DNA from: Kamptonema sp. UHCC 0994
Lineage (GTDB): Bacteria > Cyanobacteriota > Cyanobacteriia > Cyanobacteriales > Microcoleaceae
Direction of reading: 5' to 3'
DNA length: 55,908 bases
Assembly: GCF_029167235.1 (NCBI RefSeq)
Contig: NZ_JARFTR010000301.1
Span: 1-55,908, forward strand
Below are positions 27,425 through 37,106 of this stretch, in pieces. A program made the translations under genes and the position numbers. The first letter of the stretch is position 1, and each line of letters opens with the position of its first letter. The notes below the pieces were generated by a model. That model worked only from the letters and a program-made list of their open reading frames with translations. It did not search any database and had not been told where the DNA came from.

Positions 27425-29818
27425 TTAAGAAGTTACTTGGCGCGGCAATTCCAGGCGAAATAATGAGCCTTTTCCTACTTTACTTTCAACATTAATTGTA
27501 CCCTTCATTAAATCAATTAAAGAGGCTGTCATAGCTAAGCCTAAACCAGTGCCGGGATATTTGCGCTTTGTAGTTTGATCTACTTGCCGAAACTTTTCAA
27601 AAATGTGCGTAATTTCAGTTTCAGATATGCCAATTCCCGTATCCCGAATGTCAATCGCCAGTCGATCGACACTTAATTCTGAGACATGGATGTAAATACT
27701 TCCTATCTCTGTAAATTTAACAGCATTAGAAAGTAAATTTATCAAAACTTGCCGCAGACGAGACTTGTCATTAACAATATAGGAGTTGTCCAAATATATG
27801 TAGACAGACATTGCTAAATTTTTCTCATTGGCTAGAGCTCCAAATTCTAAAGCTGTACACAATACTAAATTTGCTAAATCAAATTCTTCAACTTCTAATC
27901 CAGTGCGACCGGCCTCAATTTTCGAGAGGTCAAGGATATTATTAATTAGCGCCAGCAGATTTTTGCCATTGTTAAGAATGCGCTGGATCATGTCTGTTTG
28001 CCGAGGGGTAATCGGATTTTGGCGTTGGCGTAGCAATAGCTCAGAAAATCCGATAATTGCATTCATGGGAGTACGCAATTCGTGAGAGATTGTGGTTAAA
28101 AACTGTGATTTTAACCGCGCTGCTTCTAACAGTTGCAAATTTTGCAATTCAATTTGTTGACGCTGGCTTTCTAGTTCTTGGTTCTGGCGAAGTAAAGTTT
28201 GATTTTGAGATTCTAAAAGCTCTTCTCGTTTTTCTAAAGCCTCGATTAATTGAGCATTATTAATCGCGATCGCGGCTTGTTTTCCCACCGCCGTAAGTAG
28301 GTGTTGAGCTTCTGGGTTAAAGGCGTTAGTATTCTCCCAGTTACCGATCGCGATCGCGCCTAATCTTCCCGCTGATGCTGACTCGATCGCCACTGCATAA
28401 ATAACAGCAGGAACTCCTTCCTGTAAGGATTCTACCGTTGAATCCGATCGCATCAATTCTGAGTGTCCAGTGACAAATACCCGCAACAGCAACCTATTCC
28501 CAATTGTATCAAGGGGTTTACCTAGGGGGAGATTTTCTGTACCCCTCCCCGCCGCCGCCGTTAAGTTTAATTGATGGCGATCTGGATCGGAGAGTACAAT
28601 CAGACAAAACTGGGCTCCTGCGATCGCAGAGACTACTGCATCTACCATCACTTGTAATAGACTATGCAAATCCCTTACACGCTGGTTCAGTAGATTTGTC
28701 AATCGCTGAAGCGTTCGCAATTGCTGCTGATGTTCGTCTAAAATTGACAAAGCTTGACGTAAATCTTCTCCTCTCTTCTGAGCTTCCCCGTAAAGCAGTG
28801 CTTTTTCAACTGCGATCGCAGCACGACGAGCCAAGTCTTCGGCTAAAGTTAGAGCACCATTAGTATATAAATGACCTGACTGAGCGCGAACGAATAATAT
28901 TGAGCCAAAAGTACGATTTCCCAAGCGAATCGGTAAGCACAGATAAGAGCGAAAACAAAGCGATCGCAGTAACATTAAATGGTCGGCATCATCGGCAATA
29001 GTTGCTAGCTGAGCATCCGAAATCTCGAAACAAGCATCCGTAATACCTGTCCGTAACCCTTGCAAATAACTGTAAACCCCATCAGCTCCAACAGGATAGC
29101 GCTGCTGTAACTCCCAGACTAAAGATTCTTGCGACATTTCTGCGTGAGCGACGGCGATCGTGCGACAATCCCCTTCAGAATTGGTGACATTAATCGCGCA
29201 CCAATCAGCGAAATAAGGCACTATTAACTTAGCCAAATTTTCTAGCGTTGTCTTCACATCTAGAGAAGCGCCCAAAATCGCACTCGCCTGGGCCAGGAAA
29301 TATACCGCTTCCTCTGGAAGTTTGGGTATAGTTTCCATTCTCACCTGCAACGGTTGAGTTTCTTTGAATTGGTCAATATCTGTGTAAGTTCCTATCCACT
29401 CAAGCACTTCGCCGCTGTCTGCTGTAACGGGAGTTGCGATCGCAGCAACCCAACCGTAAGCGCCACAGTTTCGTAGCAAGCGAAATTCGATTTCATAGCT
29501 GGTTTCGCGAGTAAGAGCTTGCTGAATAGAGGCGATGGTGCGATCGCGATCTTCTGGGTGGATAAACTTAATAAACCCAAAACCCAAAGCTTCTGTTTGC
29601 GACGAACCTGTATATTCCTGCCACTGCGGATTAAAATAAGTGATAGCGCCACCAGCGTTTGCGATCCAAACTACGTGGGGGAGTTTATCCAAGTAGCTCA
29701 AGCGGGATTCTGACTTCAAAAGACCATCAGGGGTAATTCCTAGGTGCGATCGCGCGGGCCTGATTTCCTCCCCCGATTGATTGGGGGAGGAAGAACGATC
29801 GTCGTTGGGGTTATTCAT
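27425..29818 (-). CDS. PAS-GAF-GAF sensor histidine kinase
   Basis: A 797-residue soluble sensor kinase. Order: PAS/PAC (about 40-155; LPHVVWIANAGGAITYFNPQ), GAF1 (about 170-345), a short coiled coil, GAF2 (about 375-525), a Gln/Leu/Glu-rich coiled coil (about 525-565), then HisKA with phospho-His in TTISHELRTPMNAI, and HATPase with NLLSNAVKF, DIRDTGIGIS and GTGLGLAM. No membrane helices and no phytochrome-type Cys in the GAFs that I can see. A response regulator gene lies divergently 407 bases upstream and is a likely partner. It ends in an array of CCCCTAG heptamers. Confidence 0.93.
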   Translation of the reverse strand: MNNPNDDRSSSPNQSGEEIRPARSHLGITPDGLLKSESRLSYLDKLPHVVWIANAGGAITYFNPQWQEYTGSSQTEALGFGFIKFIHPEDRDRTIASIQQALTRETSYEIEFRLLRNCGAYGWVAAIATPVTADSGEVLEWIGTYTDIDQFKETQPLQVRMETIPKLPEEAVYFLAQASAILGASLDVKTTLENLAKLIVPYFADWCAINVTNSEGDCRTIAVAHAEMSQESLVWELQQRYPVGADGVYSYLQGLRTGITDACFEISDAQLATIADDADHLMLLRSLCFRSYLCLPIRLGNRTFGSILFVRAQSGHLYTNGALTLAEDLARRAAIAVEKALLYGEAQKRGEDLRQALSILDEHQQQLRTLQRLTNLLNQRVRDLHSLLQVMVDAVVSAIAGAQFCLIVLSDPDRHQLNLTAAAGRGTENLPLGKPLDTIGNRLLLRVFVTGHSELMRSDSTVESLQEGVPAVIYAVAIESASAGRLGAIAIGNWENTNAFNPEAQHLLTAVGKQAAIAINNAQLIEALEKREELLESQNQTLLRQNQELESQRQQIELQNLQLLEAARLKSQFLTTISHELRTPMNAIIGFSELLLRQRQNPITPRQTDMIQRILNNGKNLLALINNILDLSKIEAGRTGLEVEEFDLANLVLCTALEFGALANEKNLAMSVYIYLDNSYIVNDKSRLRQVLINLLSNAVKFTEIGSIYIHVSELSVDRLAIDIRDTGIGISETEITHIFEKFRQVDQTTKRKYPGTGLGLAMTASLIDLMKGTINVESKVGKGSLFRLELPRQVTS

Positions 29819-30225
29819 AACTGCTTTTTATAAAAAATTTCAAGTGGCCGCAGGGTTCTTAACTTAAATAGCCTTACAGCTAATTTCGTTGAGTGTAGCA
29901 GCCCCAATGAGAGCTTAAAAAGATTCTATAATTAAAATTTATCGGAGCTGGAGAATCTCAACCTCTATCAAGAGGCTGACAAAGTAAGTGAGAATAGTGC
30001 AAGATGTCAGTTAAAATCTAGCTGGGACTACTCAGGGGGTAACAACTGGCAAAAGTGGCGATCGCACAAGGCACTAGATAATTAAGTTGGCAATCATGCC
30101 ATTACTGGGTATATTTAGAGGGATGCCTGAGCTTGTCAAACTGTAAATCAGGGTCGATTCTCGCATCAACTCGGCTTCATTGAGTCCGTTGCTGATATTA
30201 TAAAACTTGAGCTTGCTATTGAAAG
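29819..30225. other. Divergent region between kinase and regulator genes
   Basis: About 400 bases with no gene that I can support. Presumably contains both promoters. One HIP1-like site GGCGATCGC occurs at about 30057. Nothing else stands out. Confidence 0.5.
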
Positions 30226-30951
30226 ATGACTAAAATTCGCGTTGCTTTGGTGGAAGATCACGATTTGACTAGAGTTGGTATTCGGACAGCTTTACAACAG
30301 CGTGACGGGATAGAAGTAGTAGGCGATGCCGCCAATGCCACTGAGGGTCTAAAATTGCTTCAGTCTAGTAAGCCTGACGTTGCGATCGTAGACATTGGTT
30401 TACCTGATTTTGATGGCATTGAATTGACACAAAAATTTAAAAATTCAATAGCCAAAGGCTCAGATCCAGATACGAAGGTGTTAATCTTGACTTTTCAAGA
30501 TAATGAAGAGGAAGTGCTAGCAGCTTTTGCCGCCGGTGCTGATTCTTACTGCATGAAAGATATCAGTTTTGACCAGTTGCTAGATGTAGTGAAAGTTACT
30601 CACGAAGGCAACTCTTGGATCGATCCAGCTATTGCTAGAATTGTCCTCAAACAGGCTCGTACAGAGGCTCAGACCCCAGCAGAAGAGCAAAAATCTGAAC
30701 ATAAAAAAGTAACAATTAATGCTGCTGAACCTGAGTTTAGTCACATCATCGAAACTTACCCGTTGACGGAGCGGGAGTTAGAAGTTTTAGAGCTAATTGT
30801 ACAGGGGTATAGCAACGCTGCGATCGCAGAAAAGTTATATATTACTGTTGGCACAGTTAAGACTCACGTTCGTAATATTTTGAACAAGCTCTGTGCTGAC
30901 GATCGCACGCAAGCTGCTGTGCTTGCCTTACGGTCGGGATTAGTAGGATAA
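30226..30951 (+). CDS. NarL/LuxR-type response regulator
   Basis: A 241-residue regulator. Receiver at 3-125 with E10/D11, phospho-acceptor D56 (VAIVDIGLP), T89 and K111 (MKD). A variable linker rich in Gln/Glu/Lys (about 145-170) leads to a LuxR/FixJ helix-turn-helix (about 178-240: PLTERELEVLELIVQGYSN, ITVGTVKTHVRNIL). It probably binds DNA as a dimer after phosphorylation. Its likely kinase is the divergently placed PAS-GAF-GAF protein. Confidence 0.93.
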   Translation: MTKIRVALVEDHDLTRVGIRTALQQRDGIEVVGDAANATEGLKLLQSSKPDVAIVDIGLPDFDGIELTQKFKNSIAKGSDPDTKVLILTFQDNEEEVLAAFAAGADSYCMKDISFDQLLDVVKVTHEGNSWIDPAIARIVLKQARTEAQTPAEEQKSEHKKVTINAAEPEFSHIIETYPLTERELEVLELIVQGYSNAAIAEKLYITVGTVKTHVRNILNKLCADDRTQAAVLALRSGLVG

Positions 30952-31552
30952 ATTAGGGAAATTATGAGTTTTGAGTTTTGAGTTTTGAGTTTTGAATTAA
31001 AGACTTTTTTTAATTGCAAACGTCAAAATTTTCACTCATAATATCATATTTTTCTCAAAGCTAGCAGCACAAAAGTTGTAGTTCTAATATAGCAACCGCC
31101 AGGGCGATTAGGGCAAGTACAACTGTTACCTTTAGTCCTGAATCCTTTACAGAGTAACCTCTTCCTCTTCTCTCTTCCCTAGCCCCTAGCCCCTAGCCCC
31201 TAGCCCCTAGCTATAGTTGTAGGGTGAGCGCCGCTATAAAGTATATTAATCGCAACTTACAGTATACATTTGAGCCGCGCCACCTGACAATTAAAGTTTA
31301 CATAACTATTCCTCTAGATAGATGACAATATTCGCTATTTAGTATGGGAATACAAAGTTACTGTAATAAGTATTCTTTTCCCTTGCTTGTTCTTCCTTTT
31401 CCCTTACATTCTTCCTTGTTCTTAACGTTCTAAAAATCTTTAGGAATAGATCGGCATATTGAAATCCTATACTCCAGAAAGATGCCTGAGTTCGCTTTAA
31501 TTTGCCACAATTAAGATATCAACTTCAAAATATCTTAAATCAAAAGGTCATT
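30952..31552. other. Repeat-rich intergenic region
   Basis: Holds about four GAGTTTT heptamers (30965-30995), a family-1 palindrome (31087-31113) and a CCCCTAG array (31177-31211) behind a CTTCCTCTTC tract. No supported gene. The promoter of the GH13 gene should lie after 31220. Confidence 0.6.
31087..31211. repeat. Family-1 palindrome plus CCCCTAG heptamers
   Basis: ATATAGCAACCGCCAGGGCG with GATTAGGGC, then a pyrimidine tract and about five CCCCTAG units. Same composite, opposite heptamer strand, as at 9058. Confidence 0.85.
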
Positions 31553-33205
31553 ATGGCTAGTCCAATTGAATTCAAGCTGTTTGCTCCCTACAACAAAGGA
31601 GCTGCCTTGATCGGGACTTTTTCTAACTGGGAAGAAATTCCAATGGAAAAAGGCGAGGATGGTTATTTCCGTACTCAAGTTGAATTGGAAGATGGCAGTT
31701 ACCAATATAAATTTAAAATTCAGTCAAAAAGTTGGTTTGTAGAACCAGATCAATGGCTAGAAATAGTCGATCCCTACGCTACCGACATTGATAACCCCAC
31801 CCAAAACGGTATTGTCCGCATCAAAGACGGCGATCGCGTAGTCGATACCTACGTCTGGAAACACGATGACAAACCGTTACCAAGCGATCGCGAATTAGTC
31901 ATCTACGAGCTCCACGTCGCCGACTTTTCCGGTGGCGAAGACGATCCCTTCGCACGCGGCAAATACAAGCACGTCGTCGAAAAATTAGATTACCTGTGCG
32001 ATCTCGGCATCAACGCGATCGAACTAATGCCAATCAAAGAATATCCCGGCGATTACAGTTGGGGTTATAACCCCCGCTACTTCTTCGCAACAGAATCTAG
32101 CTATGGTACCACAGAAGGCTTAAAAAAACTGATCGATGAGTGTCACGGTCGCGGCATCCGTGTAATCATGGATGGGATTTACAACCACTCAGAATCATCT
32201 AGTCCCCTCACCCAGATCGATCACGATTTATGGTATCACCACTCTCCCCGCGATCCTGACAACAACTGGGGGCCAGAATTCAACTACGATCTCTACGATG
32301 AAAATCTAGATTTAAAACCTGCGTGGAACTTTATTAGAGACGTAGTACGTTTCTGGGTGCAAGAATATCATATTGATGGCATTCGCTACGATGCGGCGCG
32401 GCAAATTGCCAACTACGATTTCATGCACTGGATAACTAAAGAAGCAAAAGAAGCTGCCGGCCCGAAACCCTTTTATAACATTGCCGAATACATTCCCGAC
32501 GATCCTAGCATCACGAATGTAGACGGCCCAATGGATGGCTGCTGGCACGATAGTTTCTATCACACTATTATCGAATATCTCTGCGGTCAACCCGTCGATC
32601 TAGAAAATCTCAAAGATATCATTGACTGCAAGCGCCAAGGCTATATGGGTGCTACGAATGTCGTCAATTATCTGACAAATCACGACCACAATCACGTCAT
32701 GGCAGAATTAGGCGATCGCGGCATCTTGGATGAAGCAGCATTTAAGCGGGCGAAGTTAGGAGCTGCGATATTGATGACAGCAGTTGGCGTACCATTGCTA
32801 TGGATGGGTGAAGAGTTTGGCGAGTACAAATACAAAACAATTGAACAAGCTAAAATCGATTGGACGCTGTTAGGAAATGACTTGAATAGTGGCTTGTTTC
32901 AATATTACAAAGGCTTGATTCACCTCCGTAGAGAAAACCACGCGCTATACACGGAAAATATCGAATTTTTCCATGAAGATCCTGACTCAAAGGTGCTCGC
33001 TTACACTCGCTGGAATGATGAAGGCTCTCGCGTTGTGGTTGTCGTAAACTTTTCAGATAACTATTTAGCTGGCTATAGCGTTCCGAACTTTCCCGCTAAT
33101 GGAAATTGGCACGAGTGGACTGGCAATTACGATGTTGAATCTGGCGATGGCCATATTATGATCGATCTGTCAGAATACGAAGCTAAAGTGTTTGTTTGGC
33201 AGTAA
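31553..33205 (+). CDS. GH13 alpha-amylase-family enzyme with N-terminal CBM48
   Basis: A 550-residue glucan-active enzyme. Residues 1-105 form a CBM48-like domain (FKLFAPYNKGAALIGTFSNW). The catalytic barrel has the GH13 regions: MDGIYNH (206-212), GIRYDAAR with nucleophile D280, AEYIPDD with acid/base E312, and TNHDHN with D378. The C-terminal beta domain follows. Architecture resembles trehalohydrolase/branching-type enzymes; exact activity (alpha-glucan hydrolysis, branching or trehalose formation) cannot be chosen from sequence, and no treY lies nearby. Start at MASPIEFK, with AAAAGG upstream; the open frame to 31502 is an extension without domain match. Confidence 0.88.
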   Translation: MASPIEFKLFAPYNKGAALIGTFSNWEEIPMEKGEDGYFRTQVELEDGSYQYKFKIQSKSWFVEPDQWLEIVDPYATDIDNPTQNGIVRIKDGDRVVDTYVWKHDDKPLPSDRELVIYELHVADFSGGEDDPFARGKYKHVVEKLDYLCDLGINAIELMPIKEYPGDYSWGYNPRYFFATESSYGTTEGLKKLIDECHGRGIRVIMDGIYNHSESSSPLTQIDHDLWYHHSPRDPDNNWGPEFNYDLYDENLDLKPAWNFIRDVVRFWVQEYHIDGIRYDAARQIANYDFMHWITKEAKEAAGPKPFYNIAEYIPDDPSITNVDGPMDGCWHDSFYHTIIEYLCGQPVDLENLKDIIDCKRQGYMGATNVVNYLTNHDHNHVMAELGDRGILDEAAFKRAKLGAAILMTAVGVPLLWMGEEFGEYKYKTIEQAKIDWTLLGNDLNSGLFQYYKGLIHLRRENHALYTENIEFFHEDPDSKVLAYTRWNDEGSRVVVVVNFSDNYLAGYSVPNFPANGNWHEWTGNYDVESGDGHIMIDLSEYEAKVFVWQ

Positions 33206-33224
33206 TTTAGGTTGGTGGTTTGAT

Positions 33225-33352
33225 GGCGATTGAAATCGCATCTACACAAATTAAACCCGCCTGCGCGGGTTTCAAAGAAAGATGGTAAAACCAAATTTTG
33301 TATTCAGTCCGCGCAGGCGGACTTCGTTTGTGTAGACGCGATTTCAATCGCC
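33225..33352. repeat. Family-3 long inverted repeat (complete)
   Basis: About 128 bases in which left arm GGCGATTGAAATCGC + CTACACAAA + CCGCCTGCGCGGG is repeated in inverse orientation at the right end (GCGCAGGCGGAC ... TTTGTGTAG ... GCGATTTCAATCGCC). Each arm itself contains small palindromes. It fills the gap between the convergent GH13 and cphA2-like genes. Related copies: 43587, 44964 and 47602. Confidence 0.9.
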
Positions 33353-33360
33353 AGAATACT

Positions 33361-35271
33361 TCACAAAACCGTCCCAATTTCTTTCAAATAAACTCGTGTA
33401 AATGGTTCCCCATCCCCCAGAGTATACTGTTCCATCAAACCCTTACGGCGGATAGCAATACTCGCATCTTCCCTCACAACTAAAGTAGAGTCATCAAGGA
33501 GATCCCGCGCCAACACCCGATCGGTTTCCGTAGGATTATTTAGCACTACCATCTTGCTACCTTGGTAAAACATTCCTTGCTCTTCCAAAACACTTTCTGG
33601 ATATTCAGCAATTAGTAAATCTAACTTGGGATTCCGTAGTAAACTTTGTACATTGAGGTTATAGTCTTTATTCAGAAACTTCTCCGAGCGGTTGACAAAA
33701 ACACCATCGCGGCAAATACCACCAATAGTCCAATCTGGGTGTTGTAACAGAATATAGTCAATAGTTTCTTGCAATTCTTGAACTGAAATCCGGTTAAAGG
33801 TAATAATTGGTATTCGCGCTGCATTACTAGATTCAAAGAAAGTTTCTAGAATGTTAGAAGGGACATTAACGCTTTCACCAACGGCAGGATTAAGGTGCAT
33901 AAAAATGCCCGGAGCCGCATTAATTTCTAAGATCGCAAAATTCCCTTCTTTCCAAGATTGACCGAGATTTGGGGAGATAACATCTACACCCAAACAAGTC
34001 AGCCGAAAAAGTTGAGCAATATCTTGAGCAAGAATGATATTGTCTGGGTGAAGAGTGGGGGTAGCATCAATGCTAACGCCGCCTGCTGAAAGGTTAGCAA
34101 CTTTGCGAAGATAGACAGTGCGATCGCTCTCAATTATGCTCTCCAGAGACAATCCCTGTTCCTCCAAATACATCTCCATCGCCTCATCACACTGAATTTT
34201 ACTTAGCGGTGAAGTTGGCGTATCTAAACGCGCCTGCGTCCGATTTTCGCGCCGTATTAAATCGCGAATAGGCAATCGCCCATCTCCCACAACCGAAGCG
34301 GGACGGCGTTCAGTTGCAGCCACAAATCTACCATTAACACACAATAAGCGAAAGTCAGCACCTTTAAAACTTTTCTCAACAATAATTCGCACAGATTCTT
34401 GCTCTGGAATCGCCTTCAGTGCTCTGTTAAAAGCGGCTTCTAATTCGTCAGCATCCTGCACATCAGCCGTTACCCCAATTCCTTTATGACCAACTACAGG
34501 TTTCACTGCAACTGGATAGCCAATCTCTCTGGCAGCCGCGATCGCTCCATTTTCAGTAGTAACAATATCGCCTTTAGGTACTGGAAAACCTAACGTTTCC
34601 AGAAATGCTTTACAGTCATCTTTACGAGTAGTAAAATCTGAATCTAAATGGCTATCAGAGTCAAAAGTAGTTGCTTGACCGCGAACTAATTTTTTGCCAT
34701 AACCGTACTGCATTAATCCTTCATCCCACAGATAAAAACTGGGAATACCTTTTTGCGTAGCCTCGCGCATTAGAGAATAGACAGTTGGCCCGCCATAAAC
34801 TGATTGGCTGAACATATTTTGCAGCACGCTGATTTGTTCTTCTAAGGGGAAGTCTTGGTCTTGATTAATTGCTTCAAACCAATCCCAAACGGCGTAAACT
34901 ACCGCCCTGGCCGTGCGTGCGTGGATGGCTTCGATGCTAATCCGATGATAATGACCATAATCCTTGACATTCCAGGATTTGAAGTGTAAATTTATATCTA
35001 GTTTCCCGACTTCGGAAGCAGTGCGGGCGAATAACTGGGCGTAAGATTCGTAAGTTTCGCCTAGTAGCTGCGGGTAGCGATCGCCTATTGCCTCCAGATA
35101 GTCTGCGATCGGCAGAGGTTCTCTAGCATCAGTCACAGCGAAATCGAATACTAAAGCCGCCGTCTCCAAATATGGGTTCGGCCCCATATAGTGTTTGAAA
35201 TTAAAAATATCAAACACATCGCTTTTCCTCGCATTCACGCGGACTGTATCTGCGATTTTCTCTTGCAGCAT
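33361..35271 (-). CDS. cphA2: CphA2-type cyanophycin synthetase
   Basis: A 636-residue enzyme, shorter than CphA1 (about 870-900). The N-domain (1-160) and ATP-grasp domain (about 215-480; AVKPVVGHKGIGV, EKSFKGADFRLL, LEINAAPG) are intact. The Mur-ligase-like C-domain is shrunken, and where CphA1 has the P-loop TGTNGKTT this protein reads TFNRISVQEL (about 491-500). That is the hallmark of CphA2, described in N2-fixing cyanobacteria as polymerising beta-Asp-Arg dipeptides using one active site. Cyanophycinase, which makes those dipeptides, lies 600 bases away on the other strand. No CphA1 in this window. Confidence 0.92.
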   Translation of the reverse strand: MLQEKIADTVRVNARKSDVFDIFNFKHYMGPNPYLETAALVFDFAVTDAREPLPIADYLEAIGDRYPQLLGETYESYAQLFARTASEVGKLDINLHFKSWNVKDYGHYHRISIEAIHARTARAVVYAVWDWFEAINQDQDFPLEEQISVLQNMFSQSVYGGPTVYSLMREATQKGIPSFYLWDEGLMQYGYGKKLVRGQATTFDSDSHLDSDFTTRKDDCKAFLETLGFPVPKGDIVTTENGAIAAAREIGYPVAVKPVVGHKGIGVTADVQDADELEAAFNRALKAIPEQESVRIIVEKSFKGADFRLLCVNGRFVAATERRPASVVGDGRLPIRDLIRRENRTQARLDTPTSPLSKIQCDEAMEMYLEEQGLSLESIIESDRTVYLRKVANLSAGGVSIDATPTLHPDNIILAQDIAQLFRLTCLGVDVISPNLGQSWKEGNFAILEINAAPGIFMHLNPAVGESVNVPSNILETFFESSNAARIPIITFNRISVQELQETIDYILLQHPDWTIGGICRDGVFVNRSEKFLNKDYNLNVQSLLRNPKLDLLIAEYPESVLEEQGMFYQGSKMVVLNNPTETDRVLARDLLDDSTLVVREDASIAIRRKGLMEQYTLGDGEPFTRVYLKEIGTVL

Positions 35272-35486
35272 TGAACACCTACTTTGAACTAAAAGTTTAT
35301 TATTACTTTATGGTCACTACATTTTCAACTATCTAAAGGCATAGGCAATAAGAGATATTTTTTAGTGTTGAGTTATGAATAAAAAAGCTTCGTTTCTAAA
35401 TGTCTGCAAACTATAACTTACGAGTGATGGCAGAGTGAGTTAAGCTATAGGTCAATAAAAGATAGAATTAAAAAGGAAGCAGGATT

Positions 35487-35684
35487 ATGAACATGACAAA
35501 AACTGCTATCAGAGATCGAGTGCATGAATTGGCTGAGAAAGCCTTTCACAGAAAACTGATTTCTGGCTATGGCGACGGGCAAGACTCTAACGAGTACCAA
35601 ATTGTCTGGAATGGCAAACCCCGACATCTGTCATTAGAAGAAGCACTTTCTTTATTAACCATGTTGATTGACCAAGCACAATAA
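35487..35684 (+). CDS. Small soluble protein between cphA2 and cphB
   Basis: A 65-residue protein (MNMTKTAIRDRVHELAEKAF...; ends LLTMLIDQAQ). Ribosome site AAAGGAAGCAGG lies a few bases before ATG; the second Met (35493) is an alternative. The sequence EYQIVWNGKPRHLSLEEAL suggests a compact alpha/beta fold. No named family recognised. It shares direction with cyanophycinase but is separated from it by about 190 bases containing degenerate GTTAACT repeats. A role in cyanophycin turnover is only suggested by position. Confidence 0.75.
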   Translation: MNMTKTAIRDRVHELAEKAFHRKLISGYGDGQDSNEYQIVWNGKPRHLSLEEALSLLTMLIDQAQ

Positions 35685-35707
35685 TTGAAGATTCGCATAA
35701 AAAATAA

Positions 35708-35765
35708 ACCGTTAACTGTTAGTTGTTAACGGTTAACTGCTAACTGTTAGCCGTTAACTTTTAGG
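35708..35765. repeat. Degenerate GTTAACT/GTTAACG heptamers
   Basis: Seven or so units with several substitutions (GTTAACT, GTTAGTT, GTTAACG, GCTAACT, GTTAGCC). Lies in the leader region upstream of cphB. Confidence 0.75.
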
Positions 35766-35870
35766 TGTTAAAATTCACCCGTCAATTCTGTATTAATCTA
35801 TACCTTGCGATAGTTTGAGAGTTGAAAACGGTCATGGTTTATTAACATATAGGCGAACAAAGGAGATTTT

Positions 35871-36725
35871 ATGACTTTAAGTGAAAATGGTGGGCAATTA
35901 TTAATTATTGGCGGTGCCGAAGACAAAGAGGGTGATTGTAAAATCCTCCGCGAATTCGTGCGACGGGCTGGAGGTATCAAAGCCCGAATTGCGATCATGA
36001 CGGCGGCGACGAGCTTGCCTGGAGAAGTAGGAGATAATTATATCAGAGTATTTGAGCGGCTGGGAGCAGAAGACGTGCGAGTTGTTGATACTCAGCAGCG
36101 AGAAGATGCCAATAACCCCGATGCTTTAGAAGCAATTGAACAGGCAACTGGCGTATTTTTTACTGGCGGAGATCAGGCGCGGATTACTAGCTGTTTGAAG
36201 GGCACAGAACTGGATGCTGCTATTCACAAACGCTTCTCAGAAGGTATCGTCGTAGGTGGGACTAGCGCCGGAGCTGCGATGATGCCTGATATTATGATTA
36301 TTGAAGGAGAATCGGAGACAAATCCTCGCGTTGATGTAGTAGCAATGGGGCCAGGAATGGGTTTTCTGCCGGGGGTGGTAATCGACCAGCATTTTGCACA
36401 GCGCGGTCGTTTGGGACGCTTAGTTTCAGCACTAGCACAACAACCGGCAGTCTTGGGATTTGGTATTGATGAAAATACTGCGATCGCAGTCAGCGGCGAG
36501 GAGTTTGAAGTGATCGGCGAAGGCGCTGTTACTGTGATCGACGAATCAGAAAAAACCCATGATAATTTAGATGGACTTTTGAAAGATGAAGCTTTGGCAG
36601 TTTGCGGCGCAAGGCTACATATTTTGCCTCATGGATATCGCTTTAATTTGAAAACTCGCCAGCCTATTTTGAGTCAGGAAAATCAACCAACTGCACAAGT
36701 AAGGGAGGTAGCGCCCGCGCGGTAA
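35871..36725 (+). CDS. cphB: Cyanophycinase
   Basis: A 284-residue peptidase-E-like serine hydrolase that cleaves cyanophycin to beta-Asp-Arg dipeptides in the cytoplasm. The nucleophile is S132 in VVGGTSAGAAMM, the same number as in the Synechocystis enzyme; conserved GGDQ (99-102) and DQHFAQRGRLGRL are present. Ribosome site AAAGGAGATTTTATG fixes the start. Usually cphB precedes cphA1; here the nearest synthetase is the divergent cphA2-type gene. The last residues (QPTAQVREVAPAR) are a non-conserved tail. Confidence 0.96.
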   Translation: MTLSENGGQLLIIGGAEDKEGDCKILREFVRRAGGIKARIAIMTAATSLPGEVGDNYIRVFERLGAEDVRVVDTQQREDANNPDALEAIEQATGVFFTGGDQARITSCLKGTELDAAIHKRFSEGIVVGGTSAGAAMMPDIMIIEGESETNPRVDVVAMGPGMGFLPGVVIDQHFAQRGRLGRLVSALAQQPAVLGFGIDENTAIAVSGEEFEVIGEGAVTVIDESEKTHDNLDGLLKDEALAVCGARLHILPHGYRFNLKTRQPILSQENQPTAQVREVAPAR

Positions 36726-36854
36726 GATATTAGTACAAATACGGTGAATGGGTAAGCAGTAGATGCTATTTCCGTTTGAATATTCAATTTGAATATCTTG
36801 CCCATTCACCTAGCAAATTCACCTAGCAAAGTTTAATTTTTCAGCAGCAGGAAT

Positions 36855-37106
36855 TCAAGCAATTCTTTGATCGTCCTCAAAGGATTGCTGCACCTCGCTA
36901 GTCGCTATTAAGTTCCAGCCTTGAACTTTTAATTTCTGAAATGTTGCCCATCCTTTAGAGCCTCCGGGTTCGAGATAGTCCGGTGCAGCGAATTGCCCAA
37001 AAGCTGTATAGGGCCGCCAGGGTTGATTCGGTGCTGTCCGCAAGTGTAAAATCTTTTCTTGGTTTTCACTTCCTAGGCGGGGCAACCAGCACATTTGCTT
37101 TAACAT
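36855..37106 (-). CDS. Small conserved-looking protein, unknown
   Basis: An 83-residue protein starting MLKQMCWLPRLGSENQ, chosen because TTGAGGAGTTCGATCATG provides a ribosome site; a ten-codon longer reading reaches 37136. Aromatic-rich (WRPYTAFGQFAAPDYLEPGG, GWATFQKLKVQGWNL), looking like a folded soluble protein. No family recognised. Convergent with cphB. Confidence 0.65.
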   Translation of the reverse strand: MLKQMCWLPRLGSENQEKILHLRTAPNQPWRPYTAFGQFAAPDYLEPGGSKGWATFQKLKVQGWNLIATSEVQQSFEDDQRIA

